From Sphingobium baderi (GTDB lineage Bacteria; Pseudomonadota; Alphaproteobacteria; Sphingomonadales; Sphingomonadaceae): 64,000 nt of DNA. Location: the NCBI RefSeq assembly GCF_001456115.1, contig NZ_CP013266.1, forward strand, positions 1 through 64,000. Reading direction: 5' to 3'. Shown here piece after piece: positions 52,164 through 61,702 of this stretch (positions within the stretch are counted from its first letter, which is position 1; each line of letters starts with the position of its first letter). The notes beneath the pieces are model-generated. The model made no database searches and was not told where the DNA came from. It saw only the letters and a list, made by a program, of their open reading frames with translations. The translations under genes and the position numbers were made by a program.

Positions 52164-53174
52164 CTAATCGCGAGGCTTGCCCGCAGGATCGAACCACACT
52201 TCCGTCATACGATAGCGCGCCGGCTTCCCGTCACCTGGGGGAAGGCGGTGCATCTGCACGACGATATCAACCAGCGAGCGCAACAGGGCGCGGATGTCGT
52301 GCCGATCGAGATCGTTGCCGCCTTCCGATTCCTTGACCAGCAGCGTAAGCTGTTCCAGCGCACCTTCGGCCGTATTGGCATGGACCGTGGTTATCGAGCC
52401 TGGATGGCCGCTATTGACGTTGCGCAGATAGAAGAAGGCGGTGCCGTCGCGTAGCTCTTGGAGCAGGATGCGATCGGGTCGCATACGCAACGCCGATTCC
52501 AGCAATTCCTTTGCGCCAGCTTTTTGAAGGCCCTTTCCGTCCTTAGAATACATCATGTGGACGTGGTTGCGCTGTGGCACCACCAGCTCGCGGGTGTCTT
52601 CGATCGTCAGGATGCGCTCGTAATCGGGAATGAGCCTAATCAGGCCCTTGGAGAAGCTCGTCTTGCCGGAACCCGTGGCGCCGGAGATCAGGATATTTTT
52701 GCGGGATTCGACCGCGAGCCGGAAGAAGCCCTTCCAGTCGCCGGCCTCGCGAAATCGCATCAGCGCGGAGTCGACCTCTTCATGCAGGCCATGAGCGCGG
52801 ACCTCACTGAAAAGCCCGGCGCGGTCGAAATCGTCGATGTCCATAGAGACGCCCGACGCTTTCCGGATCGTGATCGAGACGAAGCCCCGCTCCACGGCAG
52901 GGGGGACGACGACCTGCGCGCGCTCGCCTCCCGGAAGAACCGAGGAGACGATCGGATATTCGGCGGTGACATCCTGTTTGGTCAGACCTGCGATGAGCTT
53001 CGCGAGCGTCATGAGGGCCGCATTGTCCAATGCCGGCTCCTTATGCCATTCCCAACCGTTGCGCGTCTCCAAGCCGATCAGGCCCGGCTCATTGATGACC
53101 AGCTCCGTCACGTCCTCGCGGGCTAGGTGACGCTCTATCGGCGCCGCATTGTGCTGGTATATCGACGACGCCAC
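52164..53174 (-). CDS. virB11: VirB11 hexameric ATPase
   Basis: A 336-aa traffic ATPase with GATGSGKTSFSKGL (about residue 162), ILTIEDTRELV (Asp box), RPDRILLQELRDGTAFFYLRNVNSGHPGSITTVHA (Walker B and His box, given in part). It drives pilus assembly and substrate transfer. It follows virB10 by 3 bp. Confidence 0.95.
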   Translation of the reverse strand: MASSIYQHNAAPIERHLAREDVTELVINEPGLIGLETRNGWEWHKEPALDNAALMTLAKLIAGLTKQDVTAEYPIVSSVLPGGERAQVVVPPAVERGFVSITIRKASGVSMDIDDFDRAGLFSEVRAHGLHEEVDSALMRFREAGDWKGFFRLAVESRKNILISGATGSGKTSFSKGLIRLIPDYERILTIEDTRELVVPQRNHVHMMYSKDGKGLQKAGAKELLESALRMRPDRILLQELRDGTAFFYLRNVNSGHPGSITTVHANTAEGALEQLTLLVKESEGGNDLDRHDIRALLRSLVDIVVQMHRLPPGDGKPARYRMTEVWFDPAGKPRD

Positions 53175-53177
53175 AAA

Positions 53178-54467
53178 TCAGCGCCTCAGTCGCACGTCAT
53201 AGACGGACCGGAAATCGAAATCCTTGGCGACGAAGATTGCAGCCGTATCGCCCTGATTCTTCTTCAGGATCGGCTTGATCTGCATGGTTTGGTTGAGGAC
53301 CGTCTGTGCAGTATTGCCCGGAACCTGTGTCGAGTAGGTGCCTTCGCCGGCGACGGCGCGACTGGCGATGTTCGACGCATCTTCCAGCACCGAGATCACA
53401 AGCCCCATGCCGAAGCGCGCCCAAAACTGCGTATCGACGCCTCCCGGCAGGCCGGCGCGGCCAAGGCTATCAGCCGCAGGCGATCCCAAGTCGATCGCCA
53501 CACCGCGCGGCGTGAGTGCGCGCGTCCATAGGACGAACAAGCGAGCCTGCCCCTGTGTGATGCCGCCCGAATATTGCCCCAGCACCTTCGTCCCTTTGTC
53601 GAGCAGGACGATGCGACCATTTTCCGAATAGACGTCATGATTGATGACGCAGTTCACGAAGCCCGCCTGCGTCGAGTTGATGGCCGTCTGCAGAGTGCAG
53701 GGTATGACCGTGCCAGCGCTCAACAGAAGGCTCCGATCGGGGATCACGCTCGCCCGTACTGTCTGGATCGCCGCATGGTTGAGCTGATCGCTGAAATCGG
53801 TCGATCCCTTACCCGACGGGCCGGCATCATCATTCTGCCCGAAGCCGCTGGCCCCGAAGTTGCGCGGGCCGCCTGGCTGGCCTTGCCCTTGGCCCTGCCC
53901 ATCGCCTTGAGGCTGGCCATTCCCTTGCGGTTGCTCGGCCGAGACGAGGCTTGTCCCCGGTGATCCGGCGGATGCGATACCCGTGCTGCCGAACGCCATG
54001 ATCGGCGATCGGCGCGCAGCATCCGCCATCGAGCGTGCCTGTTCGGCTCGCTTCTGCTCTGGCGTCTCCTGACCATTCGCCGACACCGGCGCCGGATTCC
54101 CGTTCGCATCGGTAGCCTGGTTAGGCGTCGCCGCGATCGGGCGGCCGAACATATCGGTTTGCGGGGCATTGGGTTGGCCGAGCTGGCCGGCGAGCTGCGC
54201 GCGCTGCGCGTTCGGTGATCCCATCACATCGGCCACGGCCCGATCGCTGGCTTTTGCCGGCTGCTCGGCGGGCTTTGCGGAGCCGGAATGGTGGAATGCA
54301 CCATAGCCGATCGCAATGCCGCCCATGGTGCCGATCAGTGCGAGGCCGGCGCCGAGGAAAGCGATATTTCCCCAACCGCCGCTGCGCGCAATGGGGCTGC
54401 TCTGCTCGCTGGGGGGGACGGTATCGGCGCCGACTTCGCCGCCGCGGTCAATGAGGTTATCGGCCAT
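53178..54467 (-). CDS. virB10: VirB10 core-complex protein
   Basis: A 429-aa protein with one N-terminal membrane helix (NIAFLGAGLALIGTMGGIAIGYG), a long proline/glutamine/glycine-rich periplasmic linker and the C-terminal TrbI/VirB10 beta-barrel (SVIPDRSLLLSAGTVIPCTLQTAINS; RGVAIDLGSPAADSLGRAGLPG). It spans inner and outer membranes. It follows virB9 directly. Confidence 0.95.
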   Translation of the reverse strand: MADNLIDRGGEVGADTVPPSEQSSPIARSGGWGNIAFLGAGLALIGTMGGIAIGYGAFHHSGSAKPAEQPAKASDRAVADVMGSPNAQRAQLAGQLGQPNAPQTDMFGRPIAATPNQATDANGNPAPVSANGQETPEQKRAEQARSMADAARRSPIMAFGSTGIASAGSPGTSLVSAEQPQGNGQPQGDGQGQGQGQPGGPRNFGASGFGQNDDAGPSGKGSTDFSDQLNHAAIQTVRASVIPDRSLLLSAGTVIPCTLQTAINSTQAGFVNCVINHDVYSENGRIVLLDKGTKVLGQYSGGITQGQARLFVLWTRALTPRGVAIDLGSPAADSLGRAGLPGGVDTQFWARFGMGLVISVLEDASNIASRAVAGEGTYSTQVPGNTAQTVLNQTMQIKPILKKNQGDTAAIFVAKDFDFRSVYDVRLRR

Positions 54468-54468
54468 C

Positions 54469-55476
54469 TTACTGCCCCTTCACTTTACGTTCGACGATGT
54501 TGGAGACGGTCCCCGTCCGATCGCCGCGATCGTTGCGAGGGGGCGCTTCATTGTAGATGCACAGCACCACGTTGCCGCGACGGAGCCGAAGCTGCCGATA
54601 GACCGCATGGATCACGACAAAATCCTCGCGCACGTCGTAGGGAACGATCGTCTCGGTCCCGTCCACGTCAACGGCAAAAATTGAAGGTATGTCGGCGTGG
54701 CCTGGGTAGCGCAGCACCGTGAACTCGCCATTGTCGGAGATCTCGGTGGGCTGGAGCGAGGAGTCGCCCTGCACCGTGTAATTCATGTTTCGCGTTCCTT
54801 CGATCACGGCATGATCGAGCGCGGCTGTGGTGATGTTGTTTTCGACCGCGCGCGCGGCCTGTACCTCGGCGAGCTGGGTCTGAAGCGTCGCCATAGCTCG
54901 CTCCTCGCGCGGGTAATGGAACCGGATGCCATACATTGCCTCGCCGGCGCCGAGAGTGAGATTGAAATGATAGGTGCGCGGCGCGCCGTTGACGTTGGTG
55001 ACGACGATCAGGTTGGTTCCGCCAGCCTTCTCGCGCGGCTTGAGGAACACGATGTTGCCGACGGGCGCGATTTGCCATGAGATCGTGTCGCCCAACGCCG
55101 CCTGCGTCACGGTTTCATTGGGGCCGAACTGGATTTCGATCGCATGGCGAAAACTGCCCACGATCGTCACGACCTGATCGGGATCGTAGTTGACGTTGCG
55201 GACCCGCGCATCCTTTGGGCCAGGAACGGGCGTCTCGGATGCGATAGCCGGATGCGGAGCGAGCGTGACGGCCACGGCCCCAACGACCGAGAAGACGACG
55301 AGCCGGTGCCACACCGCCCCGACACCACGCCAGAAACGGCTTTTGGCGCCGCTATCCGTCACCACCAGCTTGCTTGCCGGAGGCGAGAGGCGCTCGCCCA
55401 GCTTCTTGCGGAGCGCGGGGAGGAAGGGGATCACGACGCGATCGGCGCCGTCCATGGTCTTCGGCTGTTCGGTCAT
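54469..55476 (-). CDS. virB9: VirB9 core-complex protein
   Basis: A 335-aa secreted protein. The N-terminal part has a hydrophobic signal segment preceded by about 50 extra cytoplasmic-looking residues, then the VirB9/CagX domain (VNYDPDQVVTIVGSFRHAIEIQFG; NLTLGAGEAMYGIRFHYP; PSIFAVDVDGTETIVPYDVREDFVVIHAVYRQLRLRRG, given in part). The N-terminal extension is long for the family; a later start is possible. Confidence 0.92.
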   Translation of the reverse strand: MTEQPKTMDGADRVVIPFLPALRKKLGERLSPPASKLVVTDSGAKSRFWRGVGAVWHRLVVFSVVGAVAVTLAPHPAIASETPVPGPKDARVRNVNYDPDQVVTIVGSFRHAIEIQFGPNETVTQAALGDTISWQIAPVGNIVFLKPREKAGGTNLIVVTNVNGAPRTYHFNLTLGAGEAMYGIRFHYPREERAMATLQTQLAEVQAARAVENNITTAALDHAVIEGTRNMNYTVQGDSSLQPTEISDNGEFTVLRYPGHADIPSIFAVDVDGTETIVPYDVREDFVVIHAVYRQLRLRRGNVVLCIYNEAPPRNDRGDRTGTVSNIVERKVKGQ

Positions 55477-55477
55477 G

Positions 55478-56155
55478 TCACGCCTCCGGGTCAGAGCGAT
55501 AATTCACGACCTGGAAGCCGAGAGGATTCAGGTTGCGATCCTTCTCATGCTCGGGGGCCGTGGTGAACTTGAAGGTCATGATCGCGTTCCAGTTCTGCGC
55601 GACCGGCGTGTTCTGCCCCATCGTGATGATCTTCGTGTAGCGGACTTGCGCCACGGTCGGGCTCAGGAAGCTGATCGTGCGGATTGCGATCGAGACGAAG
55701 CCTTTGTCGCCGTAGATGTTCGACGGGGCATTGCTGTTGCCAGATTGAACGCCGTTGAGATAACGGCCGCCTTCAGCCTGGTCGCTCATTAGCATCACCG
55801 TATAGGCGTTCTCACGAGCTGCATCGTTCAACCAGCCCTCGCGCAGCCGCACATATTGCGAAATGAAATAGCGATTGACCGCATCGTCGTAGGTGCGGGG
55901 CTGAGGCCCCTTGAGGGCCGTCACGATCTCTGCCTCGCCCGAGGTCTTATCAACCCGGATCACATAGGGCTGTACGGTCTTGAGAGGTGTGAGCATGACG
56001 ACAGCCGCCACAGACGCGACCGCGAGCGCACATGCCCCTCCCGCGACGGTCCACGCCACGCGCCGGGACTGGATCGCCGCGCGCATTCGGTCGTATTCCC
56101 ACGTCCTCGCGCTTTCGAGGTATTTTTCCTTATCTTCTGCCTTCACCGTAGCCAT
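55478..56155 (-). CDS. virB8: VirB8 inner-membrane protein
   Basis: A 225-aa protein with one N-terminal membrane helix (WTVAGGACALAVASVAAVVML) and the VirB8 periplasmic domain (VQPYVIRVDKTSGEAEIVTAL; YFISQYVRLREGW). It nucleates the channel. I chose ATG 56155 (MATVKAEDKEKYLESARTWE) rather than the upstream 56197. Confidence 0.93.
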   Translation of the reverse strand: MATVKAEDKEKYLESARTWEYDRMRAAIQSRRVAWTVAGGACALAVASVAAVVMLTPLKTVQPYVIRVDKTSGEAEIVTALKGPQPRTYDDAVNRYFISQYVRLREGWLNDAARENAYTVMLMSDQAEGGRYLNGVQSGNSNAPSNIYGDKGFVSIAIRTISFLSPTVAQVRYTKIITMGQNTPVAQNWNAIMTFKFTTAPEHEKDRNLNPLGFQVVNYRSDPEA

Positions 56156-56171
56156 GGCGTCGATCCCTTCG

Positions 56172-56543
56172 TCAGCAGGGGAGGTAGGACAGCGCAACGG
56201 CCCGCTGGGACGTCCCCGGCGCTGACGGTAGAGTGTTCATGGCGCCTCGCTTCGGAGGCGTGGCGGGTTCCTGGCCGGCGTCGGGGGCTGATGCTGGCGG
56301 CGCCGGCAGCGGCGCCGGGCCGGGGACATCAGGTGCGGGCGAGGCTGCCGGTGGAGCCACCATGGACTGTCCGCCTCCACCTTGCGATGCGGGCAGCGGG
56401 ACAGGGAGTGTCGGCAGAATCGTGCCGTAGAGATTGGCGGGGCGGCGATGCTTGCCGTCGCATACCGGAGCGGGCTTGATGTGAGTCCCGGTGCATCCGC
56501 TAAGTGCGAGGGCACCTAACGCCACGATAGTCAGCCTTTTCAT
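56172..56543 (-). CDS. virB7: VirB7-like lipoprotein
   Basis: A 123-aa protein with a signal peptide and lipobox LSGC (MKRLTIVALGALALSGCTGT), then a proline/alanine-rich chain with GGGGQSMVAPPA. Its place between virB6 and virB8 and the lipobox identify a VirB7-like lipoprotein, here longer than typical members (about 50 aa). It anchors VirB9 to the outer membrane. Confidence 0.8.
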   Translation of the reverse strand: MKRLTIVALGALALSGCTGTHIKPAPVCDGKHRRPANLYGTILPTLPVPLPASQGGGGQSMVAPPAASPAPDVPGPAPLPAPPASAPDAGQEPATPPKRGAMNTLPSAPGTSQRAVALSYLPC

Positions 56544-56598
56544 AGAATCTCCGTCCGTCTTTTCCGCGATGTTCCCAAGGTTCATGAGTGGAGAGCGG

Positions 56599-57672
56599 TC
56601 AGCCGCCCCCGGAAGCAGATCGAGCGACGGAGCCGCCAGTCGCGGGGGCTCCACCAGCGCGGGGCGTGTTCGCGGCCAAGCGTCGGAACATCAGGCGATT
56701 GGCCGCCATGTTCATGCCGGTTTGCAGGAAGCCATGGCCACCCGAGGACGCTCCGCCCGCGATGCCCGAAGCGATCGAAGGCGCTTGGAAGAAGAAGATC
56801 GTGCCGACGATGTAAATCGCGCAGCACGCGACGGTCGCCACAATCATCAGGTCGGTGTTGAGGACCGCGTAGGTATCCTCCATCTGGACAAAGTTGGACG
56901 CATCGCCGATCGACCCCATGATGCCGTCCATGGAGGCTTCCTGAAGGCCGGTGATGAACTTCGTCATGATCGCCATGACGACCATCAGGAGGATGTAATT
57001 CGCGGTCTGTTTGAGCCAGCCATCAAAGAGCCAGCGCGAGGAGTTGAATAAGAGGCAGGCGAGCGCGAGCGGCGCGAGCGCAACGCAGATCGACACAGCC
57101 AGCTTCGCGAAGATGACGATGCAGAACCCGACGGCGGCCGACAGGAAGGCGAACACATAGAGGACGCCGATGCAACCATAGGTCACAAGCGCGGACTGCA
57201 ACTGGATCAGCGGCGTGCGGAAATCGGTGATTCCCTGTGAAGGCATCTGCTGGATGGTCGCGTTCGCCTGTTCCATCCGCGACGCCAATTTGCCGGTATC
57301 GGAGACGTAGGTATCGAAAGTGGTGCCGGGGTTAGTGACAGGCGTTCCCGATCCCGCCGAAATGATGTCGGACGGGAGCTGCGTGGCGACGTTCACGACG
57401 AGCGCCGAGTAGCCGACGGCGCTGGCTGCTGCTATCGCGAAGCCGACCTTGCCGGCTTGGAATACCAGCTCGCGCAAGGGGGCCTGGATTGCGCCGCGAA
57501 GAACCGCGAAACCCAGAAGCAGGAAGTAGATTGTCGCGGCGACGCCGAGTGGCGCAGCCACGAAGCTGACAAGACCGGACCCGAAGCTCGCCACGGCCGA
57601 TGTAATTGCGCTTTCTACATAGCCATACATGGTCGTGAAAAGGACCATGAGATTGGGCGAACTTCCTGCCAT
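56599..57672 (-). CDS. virB6: VirB6 polytopic membrane protein
   Basis: A 357-aa protein with about six membrane helices (GLVSFVAAPLGVAATIYFLLLGFAVLRGAIQAPLRELVFQ, given in part; CIVIFAKLAVSICVALAPLALACLLF) and the VirB6/TrbL pattern. It forms the inner-membrane part of the DNA path. The glycine-rich end is GSVARSASGGG. Confidence 0.93.
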   Translation of the reverse strand: MAGSSPNLMVLFTTMYGYVESAITSAVASFGSGLVSFVAAPLGVAATIYFLLLGFAVLRGAIQAPLRELVFQAGKVGFAIAAASAVGYSALVVNVATQLPSDIISAGSGTPVTNPGTTFDTYVSDTGKLASRMEQANATIQQMPSQGITDFRTPLIQLQSALVTYGCIGVLYVFAFLSAAVGFCIVIFAKLAVSICVALAPLALACLLFNSSRWLFDGWLKQTANYILLMVVMAIMTKFITGLQEASMDGIMGSIGDASNFVQMEDTYAVLNTDLMIVATVACCAIYIVGTIFFFQAPSIASGIAGGASSGGHGFLQTGMNMAANRLMFRRLAANTPRAGGAPATGGSVARSASGGG

Positions 57673-57701
57673 CGGTTTATACCTTGTTCAAAGTGGCTGG
57701 A

Positions 57702-57938
57702 TCATTTCGAGTTGATCTTTTGCATGGCGATCGAGCGCCGCGCTTCTCGCGTCGTGAAACAAAGATTATCCTTCTGATCGGCAGGGAGATTGCTGTATTC
57801 CCCGCTGTCACATTTCGTTTTCCATTCCGCGAGAAGCTGCGGATTCTTTATCAGCTCGTCCGTTGTCGGGACCGCAGGGGGTTGTTGTTGACAGCCGGCA
57901 GCGGCCAGGGCGAAGCACAAGACGAGCAGCTTTCGCAT
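57702..57938 (-). CDS. EexN-type entry-exclusion lipoprotein
   Basis: A 78-aa lipoprotein (MRKLLVLCFALAAAGCQQQP) with lipobox AAGC and the section TDELIKNPQLLAEWKTKCDSGEYSNLPADQKDNLCFT, in which KxC...NLC is typical for EexN. Such proteins block redundant uptake of the same plasmid. It lies between virB5 and virB6, the usual place. Confidence 0.85.
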   Translation of the reverse strand: MRKLLVLCFALAAAGCQQQPPAVPTTDELIKNPQLLAEWKTKCDSGEYSNLPADQKDNLCFTTREARRSIAMQKINSK

Positions 57939-57941
57939 GGG

Positions 57942-58664
57942 TTACTTCCTGAGAGTGTTGGCGTCGTAGAATGAGGCCGCATTGCGGGCAGCCGAGGTTT
58001 GCGCCGTCGCGATCGCAAGGTTCGCGTGTCCAAACTGAGCCGTCTGGATCGCCTGCAACTTCAGCATGTCGTTCTGGAGCTGCGCCTGCTCGACCGAGAT
58101 ACGGGCGTTCAGGTCCATCACGTCCTTGGGGTCTTTGGCGCTCGACAGTTGCTCGCGGAGCTGATCGAGGAGCTGCATCCGCTGCTGCGTCACGTTCAAC
58201 GTGTTCTCGCCGAAGGCGGCCGTAGCAGCGGCAGAGCCGGTCGCATCCTTGAGCGCCTGGTTGTAGGCGGTGTCCGCGTCCGACCCGGAGGACGAAATCG
58301 TGTAGCGGGACTGGATGCTGCTGGCGAGCGAGCCCAGCGAGCCGATCTTGGTCAGATCGCCGCCTAACAGCGTTTGTGCGTCGATGGTCGTGTTTGGCAG
58401 GAGGTTGCGCGTCTGAGAATTGAAGAGACTCGATGCGATGCTGTTCACGTTCGTCAGCTTTTGCAGCGAGTTGAGCGTGTTGGTGGCGGTCGAGATTTGC
58501 TGCTCGCCCTGTTCGATCATCTTGATCGTGTTCTGAACGGTCGCGAGGGCTTGTATGTAGCCCGTGGAATCGAAAACCGGGATACCCTGCGCCGAGGCCG
58601 GGGCGGCGGTCGCAGCGAGCGCCAAGGGCGCCGCTGCGAACATGATGATGTGCTTGAGCGACAT
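57942..58664 (-). CDS. virB5: VirB5 minor pilus protein
   Basis: A 240-aa protein with a cleavable signal peptide (MSLKHIIMFAAAPLALAATA, cleavage after ASA) and a long helical body (IKMIEQGEQQISTATNTLNSLQKLTNVNSIA; RISVEQAQLQNDMLKLQAIQ). It should sit at the pilus tip. ATG 58664 is chosen with an AGGAGAAG ribosome site; an upstream frame overlaps virB4. Confidence 0.92.
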   Translation of the reverse strand: MSLKHIIMFAAAPLALAATAAPASAQGIPVFDSTGYIQALATVQNTIKMIEQGEQQISTATNTLNSLQKLTNVNSIASSLFNSQTRNLLPNTTIDAQTLLGGDLTKIGSLGSLASSIQSRYTISSSGSDADTAYNQALKDATGSAAATAAFGENTLNVTQQRMQLLDQLREQLSSAKDPKDVMDLNARISVEQAQLQNDMLKLQAIQTAQFGHANLAIATAQTSAARNAASFYDANTLRK

Positions 58665-58665
58665 A

Positions 58666-61032
58666 TCAGCTTCTCCTTTCATGTGCGTAGAAGAGCGGCA
58701 GCCACGCCGCAGGATCGTTGCCCGCTCGGGCAATGGCATCTTCCATGACCGCCAGAGTTTCGGCGCGGCCAGAAAGCACGGATAATTCATCGCCCATTCC
58801 GCCGAGATCGAGCTTCGCAACGATGGACGTGTGGCCCTGCTTGACGAGGAAGCAGCGGCTCTCCGGTGTCAGATCCTCGCGGATCAGGCGGTATTCCGCT
58901 TCCGTTAGGCCCAAACCGTCGCAATAGTCGGATTTCTTGGCATCGGAATTGGGCAGGAGGATCTTCGTCGCGGTCTGTTCGATGATCGAATGCGCAATCG
59001 GCGAGCGCAGGGCGTCAGCCGGGGATTGGGTGCCGAAGACCATGAACGCATTGCGCTTGCGGAAGGTCTTGAGACCGTCCTGTGCGAAGGCCCGGAAAGC
59101 GTCGTCCTGTAATGCCTTCCAGAACTCGTCGATGTCCACCACGACACGCTGGCCGTCCAGCAGCTCGTCGACCCGATGGAAAAGGTAGAGCATCATCGGC
59201 GTGCGGATTTCCGGGTTTTCGAGGAAGTCCGTCATGTCAAAACCGACGAAGCGGGCCGCCAGCGACACTTCATCGACCGGGCCATCGAACGCCCAGCCCA
59301 ATGGGCCGCCCGAACACCAGCGTTCGAGCCGCGCACCGATGCCCTCCGCGTCCGAGTAGCTTAGCAACTCACGCAGATCGTGGAATGATCGCTTCTCGGC
59401 AGGGAGCTTCATCACCGCATCAAGGCCATCGTCGATCAGCTTCTCTTCGCCGACCGTGAGCGGCCGCCCTTCGCGCCGCACCAGCACGCGGATGAACTGG
59501 CGGAGAAACGCCATGTTTTCGTGTGTCGGCGAGAGACCCTTCAACGGGGCAAAACCCGTCGGTTCGCCGTTCCTCAAGGCCAGATAGGTGCCGCCACAGG
59601 CACGCACGAAGATCTCCGCGCCCCGGTCCTTGTCGAAAAAGACCTGCTTGGCCCCTGTCTTTTCAAGCTGTGCTTGCAGGAAGTTTTGCAGCACCGTCTT
59701 GCCTGCGCCGGTGGGGCCGATGATAAGCGTGTGGCCGATGTCCTGCCGGTGGAAATTAAACCAGAAGGACGAGCCGGCGCGCGTCTTGAGAAGCGTCACC
59801 GCCTCGCCCCAATGGTTCCCCGACTTGCGACCCGCAGGGAAGGTGTAGAACGGGCTGAGGGCTGCGAAATTGCGGCTGTTGATGACCGCAGGCCGCGCCC
59901 GCATTTTGAAATTGCCGGGAAGCTGCGCCCAAAACGCCGCTTCCAGCGCCACGTCCTCGCGGGCCATCACCATGCCGGTATCGGCCGCGGCGGAACGCGC
60001 AATGGAGAGTCGATCGAGCAGGCGCCGCTTGTCATCGTCCATCACCGCGATCGACAAATGATGCTCGCCCAGGACGAAGCGGTTCGCCATCAGATCATCG
60101 ACGCCATCCAGCAGCTCCATGGCCTGACTGACGCCGGCATCGTCGGACGACACCATTTGCTTGTATTTTTTCGTGAAGCGCTCGCTCGCCACGGACTTTA
60201 CCAGCGGCGCGAAGCTCTGCGTCAGCACGAACGGGAAATCGAGCGTCAGCAGGCTATTGAACTGCCCCGTCCGCGTCGTGGCGACATATTCGCGGACGCC
60301 GAACATACCGAGCCAGTGCGACTTGTCGGGGAGCCGAATTTCAGCGGCCTCGCGCCCGAAGATCACCCGCGACGTATAGAGGGCCTGCCCGAGCCGCCCG
60401 TTCAACAGCGGCACGCGGATGCGGTCGCCGGTCAGGATGAAGTGCAGCACCTCCATGGGTTGCGAGAAAAGGTTGCCGTTATGCTCGTAGAGCGAGAGCG
60501 GCGTCGGGCTTGTGTCCGCCAGCAGCGATTCAAAATCGCGGCATTTGTCTGCCATGATCGCGAGAGCGCGATCGTCAATCTCCGCACCGGGTTGGCGCTT
60601 GGCGAAAAGGCGTGTCACCTGGTCGCCGGCCATGTTCGAGGGCCGCACGATGATCGTGACGTAAAACTCGTTGTGGTAGAGAACCTTTTCCTTCAGCCGC
60701 TCCGCGTAACGCTCCTGTAGCGTGCGGGCGAAATCGGAATGGAACTCGCCTTCAAGGATAGGGTCCGTCGCCGTGCGGACGAGGTGCGTCCAGAGGGCAA
60801 CCCGATCGTCACCGATCGAGCGCCACGCGATGTTGAGCTTGTTATGCCATGTGTTGAGATCGGCGATGTCGCTCGTCTCGAACGGCCGCCCGTCGACGCG
60901 ATACATCCGCATGAGTGAGCCGTCTTCCAGCGCGACGATCGTGTCATCGACATGCCGCGTGTAGGGGATGAATTTGATGTCATCCGCTTCGCGAAGGGCG
61001 ACCTGTTTGTGCTTCAGGGTGAATTTAGCCAT
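58666..61032 (-). CDS. virB4: VirB4 ATPase
   Basis: A 788-aa ATPase that energises pilus assembly and transfer. Walker A is GPTGAGKTVLQNFLQ (about residue 437), Walker B region VVVDIDEFWKAL, and MVFGTQSPADAL follows. The N-terminal CagE_TrbE_VirB part is complete. It overlaps virB3 by 8 bp. Confidence 0.96.
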   Translation of the reverse strand: MAKFTLKHKQVALREADDIKFIPYTRHVDDTIVALEDGSLMRMYRVDGRPFETSDIADLNTWHNKLNIAWRSIGDDRVALWTHLVRTATDPILEGEFHSDFARTLQERYAERLKEKVLYHNEFYVTIIVRPSNMAGDQVTRLFAKRQPGAEIDDRALAIMADKCRDFESLLADTSPTPLSLYEHNGNLFSQPMEVLHFILTGDRIRVPLLNGRLGQALYTSRVIFGREAAEIRLPDKSHWLGMFGVREYVATTRTGQFNSLLTLDFPFVLTQSFAPLVKSVASERFTKKYKQMVSSDDAGVSQAMELLDGVDDLMANRFVLGEHHLSIAVMDDDKRRLLDRLSIARSAAADTGMVMAREDVALEAAFWAQLPGNFKMRARPAVINSRNFAALSPFYTFPAGRKSGNHWGEAVTLLKTRAGSSFWFNFHRQDIGHTLIIGPTGAGKTVLQNFLQAQLEKTGAKQVFFDKDRGAEIFVRACGGTYLALRNGEPTGFAPLKGLSPTHENMAFLRQFIRVLVRREGRPLTVGEEKLIDDGLDAVMKLPAEKRSFHDLRELLSYSDAEGIGARLERWCSGGPLGWAFDGPVDEVSLAARFVGFDMTDFLENPEIRTPMMLYLFHRVDELLDGQRVVVDIDEFWKALQDDAFRAFAQDGLKTFRKRNAFMVFGTQSPADALRSPIAHSIIEQTATKILLPNSDAKKSDYCDGLGLTEAEYRLIREDLTPESRCFLVKQGHTSIVAKLDLGGMGDELSVLSGRAETLAVMEDAIARAGNDPAAWLPLFYAHERRS

Positions 61033-61357
61033 TGCCGAATTGCTTCCGCTTCACGCCTTGGGACAGGCGGACGGGAGAGTAGCTCCCGCCCCCCCAGAAT
61101 TTGCGGTTTTTGGAGAGAAATACGGTCTGAAACCAAAGGCCCCACAGCCGAAACGCATTGTAGTCGTAGTGGACTATCATGCGGGCCGGGAAGTAGAGCG
61201 CTCCGAACATGGCCAGGGGGAAGAAGGGATTGTGCATGATCCCCCAAAAAACCATGCAGACCATGATGATCGGCAGGATCGCCTCCAGCGGCAATCCCAT
61301 GAACACCGATGGCCTGGTCAGGGCGAGAAAGACCTTATCCTCGGCCAGCTTGTCCAT
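61025..61357 (-). CDS. virB3: VirB3 inner-membrane protein
   Basis: A 110-aa protein with the VirB3 start KVFLALTRPSVFMGLPLEAIL, two close membrane helices (AILPIIMVCMVFWGIM; FFPLAMFGALYFPARMIV) and the YDYNAFRLWGLW section. It assists VirB4 in pilus formation. It starts one base after virB2 ends. Confidence 0.92.
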   Translation of the reverse strand: MDKLAEDKVFLALTRPSVFMGLPLEAILPIIMVCMVFWGIMHNPFFPLAMFGALYFPARMIVHYDYNAFRLWGLWFQTVFLSKNRKFWGGGSYSPVRLSQGVKRKQFGNG

Positions 61358-61358
61358 G

Positions 61359-61682
61359 TTAGCTGCCCGATCCGCCCATCCAGCCCACGATGGTCGCGGC
61401 CGAGAAGATGATGCCGATCCCGATCAGCACGGTGACGGCCCGCCCCCAATCCATGCGGCCGGTCAGCTTTGCATAGCCGACGGCCATCACGGCGATGATG
61501 CCGACCACGGACGCGATCGTGGTCATCCATGTCTTGATGGTCGTAAGGCCGCTCTCGATGGCGGTGCCGTCCGCAAGGGCCGGCTGCGCGATCGAGATGA
61601 GGGCCAGGGCGCCGGCGAAGCCGACGAGTTGGCGGGCGCGGCGATCGGACATCATCCGGCCCAACTTCGATGTGAATTTCAT
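61359..61682 (-). CDS. virB2: VirB2 pilin precursor
   Basis: A 107-aa pilin precursor from ATG 61682 (MKFTSKLGRMMSDRRARQLV), with a long signal region ending near AQPALA, then two membrane helices (WMTTIASVVGIIAVMAVGYAKL; RAVTVLIGIGIIFSAATIVGWM). This is the VirB2/TrbC pattern. An ATG at 61694 would add four residues. Confidence 0.92.
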   Translation of the reverse strand: MKFTSKLGRMMSDRRARQLVGFAGALALISIAQPALADGTAIESGLTTIKTWMTTIASVVGIIAVMAVGYAKLTGRMDWGRAVTVLIGIGIIFSAATIVGWMGGSGS

Positions 61683-61702
61683 ACGGTACTCCATGGCTGG
61701 AA

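Noticed and set aside
59521..60720. Rightward 399-aa frame opposite virB4
   Set aside because: Antisense of virB4, whose Walker motifs are intact.
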